Shown here: piece after piece, positions 30,863 to 35,527 of the stretch
How positions within the stretch are numbered: the first letter of the stretch is position 1
Layout of the letters: the number at the start of each line of letters is the position of its first letter
NCBI GenBank assembly: GCA_035527715.1
Contig: DATKZY010000090.1
Coordinates: 1 to 35,527, forward strand
From: DSUN01 sp035527715
Lineage (GTDB): Bacteria; Planctomycetota; PUPC01; DSUN01
Direction of reading: 5' to 3'
DNA: 35,527 nucleotides
Notes under the pieces: generated by a model
The model's database searches: none
What the model saw: only the letters and a program-made list of their open reading frames with translations
Told to the model about the DNA's origin: nothing
Translations under genes and position numbers: made by a program

Positions 30863-33682
30863 ATGGCGTTGGCCCGTTCGGCTGTGCTCTGCGCGTGCTT
30901 GCTGGGCGGGATTGGGTTCGGGCAGGAGACGTGGGAGGGGCCGAAGCTCAAGCCGGTCCCGCGGCAGGAGGTCTACGAGTTCACCCGGCGCCCGACGTTT
31001 GGGCGGCAGGCCGGGCCGGACGGCCAGCCGGTCCGCGACCGCTATGAGGTATCCTTCGCCTCCAAGGGCGCGTGCGACGTCGCCGTGTGCATCGAGGACG
31101 GCAAGGGGCGGATCCTGCGGCACCTGGTCTACGGCGTCCTCGGCGCGAACGCGCCCGTCCCCTTCCAGAAGGACGCGTTGGAGCAGACGCTCGTCTGGGA
31201 CGGCAAGGACGACGCGGGCCGCTACGTCGAGGACCCTGAGCGGTGTGTGGCGCGCGTGTCGCTCGGCCTCCACCCGACATTCGACAAGATACTCGGGTTC
31301 CACCCGAAGGACTTCACGCACGGGAGTCAGGCTGGGGCGATCGCGGCCGATGCCGACGGCGTGTACGTGCTGGAGCTGACCGCCCGCAACCAGCTCCGCA
31401 TGTACGACCACGACGCGAGGTACGTTCGGACCCTCATGCCCTATGCGGGCGACAAGGTCAACACGAAAGAGCTCAACATCCCGCATCGGACGACGGAGAA
31501 CGGCCGCACGGTGCCGCGGCTGTCCGGCCTCGGCGGCACCGAGCCGTTCGTGTCGGTGATGGACCCGCAGAGCCTGGCCGCCGCGGCGGGGAAGCTCGTC
31601 TCGGTGACCAGCGGGTACGGCGCCCGGCACCTCCTGCGGCTCCGCACCGACGGCACGACAGGGGGCGAGCCGGTCCTGGGCGCGCTCCTGGCGAAGCAGT
31701 TCAGCGTCGAGAACGGCCAGCCCCACCTGGCGCTCAGCCCGGACGGCAAGTGGATGTACTTCACGGGCCTCGACCCCGATGGCCGCGTCACGGGCCGCAG
31801 CAGGTACTGCTGGAACGCCGTGTGGCGGGTGCCGTGGGACCGCAGCGGCGGGGGCGCCGTGTTCGACCGCGACCCGCACGTGGGCGACAAGCCGTTCGTG
31901 GGCACGATCGCGGGCGGCCAGGTCTCGAGCGTGGGGAAGGACAGCGACCAGTTCTACGCCCCCGAGGGGCTGGCCTGCGACGCCCAGGGGCGCCTCTACG
32001 TGTGCGACAGCAGGAACGACCGAGTCCAGGTCTACTCGCCCGAGGGCACGTTCGTCAAGTCCATCCCCGTCGCCGCGCCGCAGGAGATCGGCGTCCACCA
32101 CCGAACCGGCGAGATCTACCTGCTGTGCTATGATGTCGGGCGCGTCGAGAACGGCAGGCTTCCTGCCAGGAGAGGGGTCAGCGGCCAGGAGCTCACGCTG
32201 CTCAAGCTGGGTCCCCTCGACGACCCGAGGCCGATCATCGAGCAGAAGCTTGTTACCCCCCGTGGCGACGCCCCGCGGGTGTCCTTCACGCCGGTCTTCT
32301 GCCTCGATTCCTGGGCGAGCCCGGCGAGGCTGTGGCTGGTCACCGCGCGGTCCCAGCTCCAGGTCTACGAGGAGAAGGACAAGTCGTTCGTGCTCTTCCA
32401 GGATTTCACCAGCGAGGTGGCCAAGGCTGGGCTCCAGCCGCACATGCTCGGGCCGTTCCGCGGAAACCGCCTCGCGGTGGACCCCGTCCGCCACGTCCTC
32501 TACTACCTTCGGGTGGCCGCCTTCGGGCCGGGGGAGAGTCCCCTGATGAGGTGCGACCCCGAGGGGCTGGGCCGCTTCGTCAACGTGCAGATCGCCGGCC
32601 ACTGGACGTGGGAGGAGGTGGACTTCGGGCTCGACGGGCATCTCTACCTGCGGGCGCTCCGCTACCTGGCGCGCTTCGACCCGGACAAGTTCGTCGCCTC
32701 GCCCGATGGCGACAAGGTGTCCATCCCCTTCGAGGCGGAGGTGCCCTTCGACTACGGCGAGCCGCAGGACATGCCCTGGACCCAGCGGAAGTGGCGGGGC
32801 ACGATCCAGATCCCGGCGCTCCCCGGAGCCAACGGCTTCGACACGGGCTTCGGCGTGGCCCCGAACGGGGACATCGTGGCCTTCGTGAAGAACTACCAGA
32901 CCTACGAGGGGATTCTCTGGGGTCGGCCGAAGAACAAGTGGGTGGACGCCTGGGGCGAGCGGATGCGGCGCGAGATGGTCGAGCGCGGCTATCGGCCTCG
33001 GAAGCTCCCCGGCCGCCACTACGAGGCCGGCGAACTCGTCTTCCGCTGGTCGGCCCGCGGCGAGCTGCTCAGCGAGGACCTGATTCCCGCCCTGCCGATG
33101 CCGAGCTGCGGCATCGCCACCGACCGCGAGGGCAACCTCTTCGTCGGCGTCGGCGCCAACCTGATCGTCAACGGCAAGCCCCACGCCGGGGGCTGCCTCG
33201 CCAAGTTCGCACCGACGGGCGGCCGGCTCCTCGGGCAGGGCGACGTCGTGAAGCTCGAGCAACTGCCCGACCGCCCCGCCGAGTTCACCGCCTACGGCTG
33301 GGGGAAGCTGTGGTCGCGCAACATGTACTGGGCCTACCCCGGCTACGACCAGATGCACTTCCTCGGCGGCGGGCAATACCCGTGCCTGTGCGCCACCTGT
33401 CGGTTCGACTCCGACCCCTACGGTCGCTCGTTCGTGCCCAAGGCCTACCAGTTCTGCGTGGGAATCGTGGACACGAATGGCAACGTCATCTGCGAGCTTG
33501 GGCGGTACGGCAACCCCGAGTCGCCGGCCATGAAGCGGGGGGACACCGACATTGGCATCGCTCACTGCTCGTTCCTCGCCACGGAATCCGACCGGTGGCT
33601 CTACCTGAACGACGACGGCAACAGCCGCGTCCTCCGGGTCAAGCTCGGCTACAAGGCCGAGGAAACCGTTCCCCTCAAGTAG
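30863..33682 (+). CDS. Secreted FlgD-Ig/NHL beta-propeller protein
   Basis: An exported 939-residue protein of unknown function. The start has AGGAGA 6 nt upstream and gives the signal peptide MALARSAVLCACLLGGIGFG. Residues 58-125 look like a FlgD-type Ig domain: 'VAVCIEDGKGRILRHLVYG' followed by 'LVWDGKDDAGRYV'. The rest is a long propeller with NHL-type repeats, clearest at 363-402 ('APEGLACDAQGRLYVCDSRN', 'DRVQVYSPEGTFV'), near 290-320 ('HLALSPDGKWMYFTGLDPDG') and near 750 ('IATDREGNLFVGVGANL'). Such FlgD/NHL proteins are numerous in planctomycetes; they are usually thought to bind partners or surfaces rather than catalyse. It is flanked by REP-like elements A and B, and the next gene follows after 31 nt. 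Confidence 0.85.
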   Translation: MALARSAVLCACLLGGIGFGQETWEGPKLKPVPRQEVYEFTRRPTFGRQAGPDGQPVRDRYEVSFASKGACDVAVCIEDGKGRILRHLVYGVLGANAPVPFQKDALEQTLVWDGKDDAGRYVEDPERCVARVSLGLHPTFDKILGFHPKDFTHGSQAGAIAADADGVYVLELTARNQLRMYDHDARYVRTLMPYAGDKVNTKELNIPHRTTENGRTVPRLSGLGGTEPFVSVMDPQSLAAAAGKLVSVTSGYGARHLLRLRTDGTTGGEPVLGALLAKQFSVENGQPHLALSPDGKWMYFTGLDPDGRVTGRSRYCWNAVWRVPWDRSGGGAVFDRDPHVGDKPFVGTIAGGQVSSVGKDSDQFYAPEGLACDAQGRLYVCDSRNDRVQVYSPEGTFVKSIPVAAPQEIGVHHRTGEIYLLCYDVGRVENGRLPARRGVSGQELTLLKLGPLDDPRPIIEQKLVTPRGDAPRVSFTPVFCLDSWASPARLWLVTARSQLQVYEEKDKSFVLFQDFTSEVAKAGLQPHMLGPFRGNRLAVDPVRHVLYYLRVAAFGPGESPLMRCDPEGLGRFVNVQIAGHWTWEEVDFGLDGHLYLRALRYLARFDPDKFVASPDGDKVSIPFEAEVPFDYGEPQDMPWTQRKWRGTIQIPALPGANGFDTGFGVAPNGDIVAFVKNYQTYEGILWGRPKNKWVDAWGERMRREMVERGYRPRKLPGRHYEAGELVFRWSARGELLSEDLIPALPMPSCGIATDREGNLFVGVGANLIVNGKPHAGGCLAKFAPTGGRLLGQGDVVKLEQLPDRPAEFTAYGWGKLWSRNMYWAYPGYDQMHFLGGGQYPCLCATCRFDSDPYGRSFVPKAYQFCVGIVDTNGNVICELGRYGNPESPAMKRGDTDIGIAHCSFLATESDRWLYLNDDGNSRVLRVKLGYKAEETVPLK

Positions 33683-33710
33683 CTCCGGCTGCGGAAGCAA
33701 TGGTAGGGGT

Positions 33711-33793
33711 GTCATGCTGAGGCTTTGCGAAGCATCTCGCCAGGGAGGTCCACTGCCCGTTCCGGCGAGATTCTTCGCTTCGCTCAGAATGAC
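33711..33793. repeat. REP-like palindromic element B
   Basis: Arms 33711-33741 and 33764-33793 form an imperfect inverted repeat (GTCAT-N-CTGAG near the ends, ATCTCGCC/GGCGAGAT near the centre). The translations carry HSERSEES on one strand and FASLRMT on the other, typical of dispersed GTCATTCTGAGCGAAGC elements. It has the same parts as element A, with the arms in opposite order. Confidence 0.75.
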
Positions 33794-35222
33794 CCTGGGC
33801 ACGGAAGAGACACCCGCTGTCTCTTGCCGTCCACGGCCCTCCGGGTGCTTCGCACACAAGACAGCGGGTGTCCTTTCCGTGCTTCTCCTCAGCGCCAGCG
33901 CGCTGGGCGCCGGCATCAGCGTCTGGGAGCTGCCGCAGGGGGGCGCTCGCGCGCCGGGCAGCCGCGAAGGATGGCGGCCCGTGGAGCGCAGCGGCCGGCT
34001 CGAACATGGCGCCGCCGTCGAGAACGACAGGCTGATGGTCCTCGTCGCCCAGGGCGCGACGGGGCCGACCGTTGCCGCAAAGGGAACCTCGTCCCCTCTG
34101 GTCGAGGTCACGGTCTCCGCCGCGGGGACCTCAATGGGTAGTGTCGGCGGCGTGAGGCTGGCGAAGCTCGATGGCGCCGAGGCGGTGCTCGGATTCACGG
34201 CGGGCACGGCGGAAGTCGAGCTGGCCCTGCGCGTCGGGGCGGCTCACGTGGAGGTCCGGCCCGGCAGGAATGCGTATTCCCTCACGGCGCGGGCGAGCGC
34301 GCGGTACGCCGTCGTCCCCGACTTCTCCGGGCACGACTCGCTCTATGATCCCACGCACCACGCGGCGGATGCCCGGCCCGTGCGTGCGGAGAACCTCCTT
34401 GTGCACCTACTCGACGGCGAGCAGGCGATCCTGCTCCTTCTCTGGAAGGGCGCCGCGGATGCGAAGCCCCAGGAGAAGAAGCCGGCCGCCCCGCGGCAGA
34501 GACGAAGAGTCGGACTCCTCGCCGCGGGCGAGGGCGCATCCCGGCGCTTCACGGCCAGCCGAATCGAGTTCCTCGGCCGGCCCGTTTCCGTCGCGCTGCT
34601 CGAGGGAAGGGCGCTGTGGCACGAGGTGGCGGCCCGCGAACTCCCGGGCGCCAGGACGGTTCGGGTCGAGTGGAAGCGTCCGTTCGACGCGAGGTGGCGG
34701 GCCGACCTGACGGTCGAGGGCTTCGACGAGGCGAAGGTGGCCGCGTTCCTCAAGCTCGCGGCCCAGCTCGGGCTGTCGAAGGGCAGGGAAGAGGACTGGC
34801 AGCGGGCCTACGCTCCGACGGCGAGCGGGGCGACGAGGTCCTCCCGCATCACGACCGAGACCTGCAACTTCCGGCTGCCGGACAAGCGCGGCGAGCTGCC
34901 CCGCTTCCGGCCGGCGGGCGCCCAGGCCGACGAGGTGCTCTGGCCCTGCATCTTCCGGGAAAGGGAGACGCTGCTGACCCTGCCCGCGCAATGGCCGTGT
35001 TACCCGGACCCGACAAAGGGCTTGCTCGACCTCGTGCAAGGGCAGCGGGCCGCCGAGGGGAAGGAGCCCCTTCAGCCCCTTCATCCCTACGGCCGCGCGA
35101 TCATCTACCCGATTGACCGCACGCAGAAGACCCCGCTTGCCGCCTACACCGTGGTAGACGTGATGCGCGATGCCCTGGGCACGGGCCCGTGCGACTGGGA
35201 CTGGCTGGAGAAATCTCGCTGA
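33714..35222 (+). CDS. Secreted beta-rich protein of unknown function, start inside a repeat
   Basis: At most 502 residues. The longest frame begins at ATG 33714 (AGGGG 4 nt upstream), but its first 50 or so codons are repeat DNA (element B and a 24-bp inverted repeat). ATG 33789 and GTG 33879 are alternatives. A hydrophobic segment (VLSVLLLSASALGAG, about residues 53-67) looks like the core of a signal peptide, preceded by an unusually long basic stretch. The mature part is beta-rich ('VENDRLMVLVAQG', 'HVEVRPGRNAYSLTARAS', 'LLVHLLDGEQAILLLLWKG'), then mixed, with 'RAIIYPIDRTQKTPLAAYT' near the end. It stops abruptly at 'DWDWLEKSR', 3 bp before the convergent gene, and may be shortened. No family recognised. 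Confidence 0.65.
   Translation: MLRLCEASRQGGPLPVPARFFASLRMTLGTEETPAVSCRPRPSGCFAHKTAGVLSVLLLSASALGAGISVWELPQGGARAPGSREGWRPVERSGRLEHGAAVENDRLMVLVAQGATGPTVAAKGTSSPLVEVTVSAAGTSMGSVGGVRLAKLDGAEAVLGFTAGTAEVELALRVGAAHVEVRPGRNAYSLTARASARYAVVPDFSGHDSLYDPTHHAADARPVRAENLLVHLLDGEQAILLLLWKGAADAKPQEKKPAAPRQRRRVGLLAAGEGASRRFTASRIEFLGRPVSVALLEGRALWHEVAARELPGARTVRVEWKRPFDARWRADLTVEGFDEAKVAAFLKLAAQLGLSKGREEDWQRAYAPTASGATRSSRITTETCNFRLPDKRGELPRFRPAGAQADEVLWPCIFRERETLLTLPAQWPCYPDPTKGLLDLVQGQRAAEGKEPLQPLHPYGRAIIYPIDRTQKTPLAAYTVVDVMRDALGTGPCDWDWLEKSR
33799..33882. repeat. 24-bp inverted repeat with 36-nt spacer
   Basis: Arms 33799-33822 and 33859-33882 match at 22 of 24 positions; the inner 14 bp (GACACCCGCTGTCT) are perfect. 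It follows element B after 5 bp and lies within the 5' part of the open frame that begins at 33714. Confidence 0.8.
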
Positions 35223-35225
35223 GCC

Positions 35226-35527
35226 TCAGTGCCAACGGGGCGCCATGTTTCGGCCCGCCTTCTCCGTCAGCCGGGCCTCGGCGCCGTCGGAGAGCCGCAT
35301 GACGCAGATGTTGTTCCCCCTCGAATAGGTGATCATCGTCCCGTCCGGCGACTCGCAGATGAGGTCGTAGCCGTCCCACCGCTTCTGGGTCGGCGTCTCG
35401 AACCGCCGCACCTCCGTGCCGTCGGGCCTGAACTTCCAGCGGAGGATCGCCCCGTGGTGCCTCGGGTCGTGGTGGGCGAAGTAGAGCCACTCGCCGTCGG
35501 CGGCCCATTGCGGCGTGCACCCGCGAT
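35226..35527 (-). CDS. TolB/PD40-like propeller protein, C-terminal end (5'-partial)
   Basis: The last 99 residues of a protein whose start is beyond the right edge; the frame is open to position 35527. Two PD40-type repeats are visible: 'CTPQWAADGEWLYFAHHD' with 'RPDGTEVRRFETP', and 'ICESPDGTMITYSRGNNI' with 'VMRLSDGAEARLTEK'. TolB-like propellers are periplasmic or secreted binding domains, also seen in the two CXXCH proteins at 22105-27473. It ends on 'APRWH', where a further blade would normally start, 3 bp from the convergent gene. Its full length and function cannot be seen. Confidence 0.75.
   Translation of the reverse strand, partial: RGCTPQWAADGEWLYFAHHDPRHHGAILRWKFRPDGTEVRRFETPTQKRWDGYDLICESPDGTMITYSRGNNICVMRLSDGAEARLTEKAGRNMAPRWH

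Noticed and set aside
30695..34207. Minus-strand open frame of more than 1100 codons opposite the propeller gene
   Set aside because: Gly/Val/Arg/Glu-rich shadow that runs through both a gene and repeats; no motif.

Overview
This 35.5-kb window is high-GC, densely coded bacterial DNA, most likely from the PVC superphylum and probably a planctomycete or close relative. This is inferred from gene content: large secreted proteins with N-terminal CBM9 or jelly-roll domains, DUF4091-type glycosidase-like proteins, two adjacent proteins resembling the hydrazine synthase alpha subunit (beta-propeller plus CXXCH motifs), FlgD/NHL propeller proteins and divergent GH32 proteins. No rRNA, intact tRNA, phage, IS, CRISPR or plasmid gene was seen. 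Several candidate promoters have sigma-70-like -35/-10 boxes with 17-18 bp spacers.

Layout, left to right. (1) 2-2332 (+): 3' part of a clan GH-A type glycosidase. (2) 15963-2345 (-): six genes that look like one operon, in transcription order a CBM9/DUF4091 secreted protein, a secreted beta-sandwich protein, a heparinase/alginate-lyase-like protein, tdh, kbl and a 1530-residue multidomain secreted protein. Junctions are very short or overlap by 4 nt, except for 101 nt before tdh, where there is a stem-loop made of heptamer repeats. (3) 16182-18098 (+): a secreted protein with a transglutaminase-like Cys-His-Asp arrangement. (4) 21933-18117 (-): two tandem GH32-like proteins. (5) 22105-27473 (+): two translationally coupled hydrazine-synthase-alpha-like proteins. 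(6) 29556-27457 (-): a cytoplasmic six-hairpin glycosidase-like protein. (7) 29557-30862: a 1.3-kb non-coding island packed with inverted and tandem repeats. (8) 30863-35222 (+): a secreted FlgD/NHL propeller protein and a second secreted protein whose N-terminus lies in repeat elements. (9) 35226 to the right edge (-): the C-terminal end of a TolB-like propeller protein.

Taken together this looks like an accessory region for breaking down or sensing complex glycans outside the cytoplasm. The glycan substrate cannot be named from sequence. tdh and kbl would turn threonine into glycine and acetyl-CoA, which might fit use of glycoprotein or mucin-like, threonine-rich material; that link is inference. 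The most unusual features are: the GH32-like pair, both lacking the expected acid/base glutamate; the coupled hydrazine-synthase-alpha-like pair, one with a jelly-roll inserted after its second haem motif; three heptamer-repeat arrays; a mirrored pair of 9-bp arrays; and REP-like elements on both sides of the propeller gene, one of which supplies the apparent start of the next gene.
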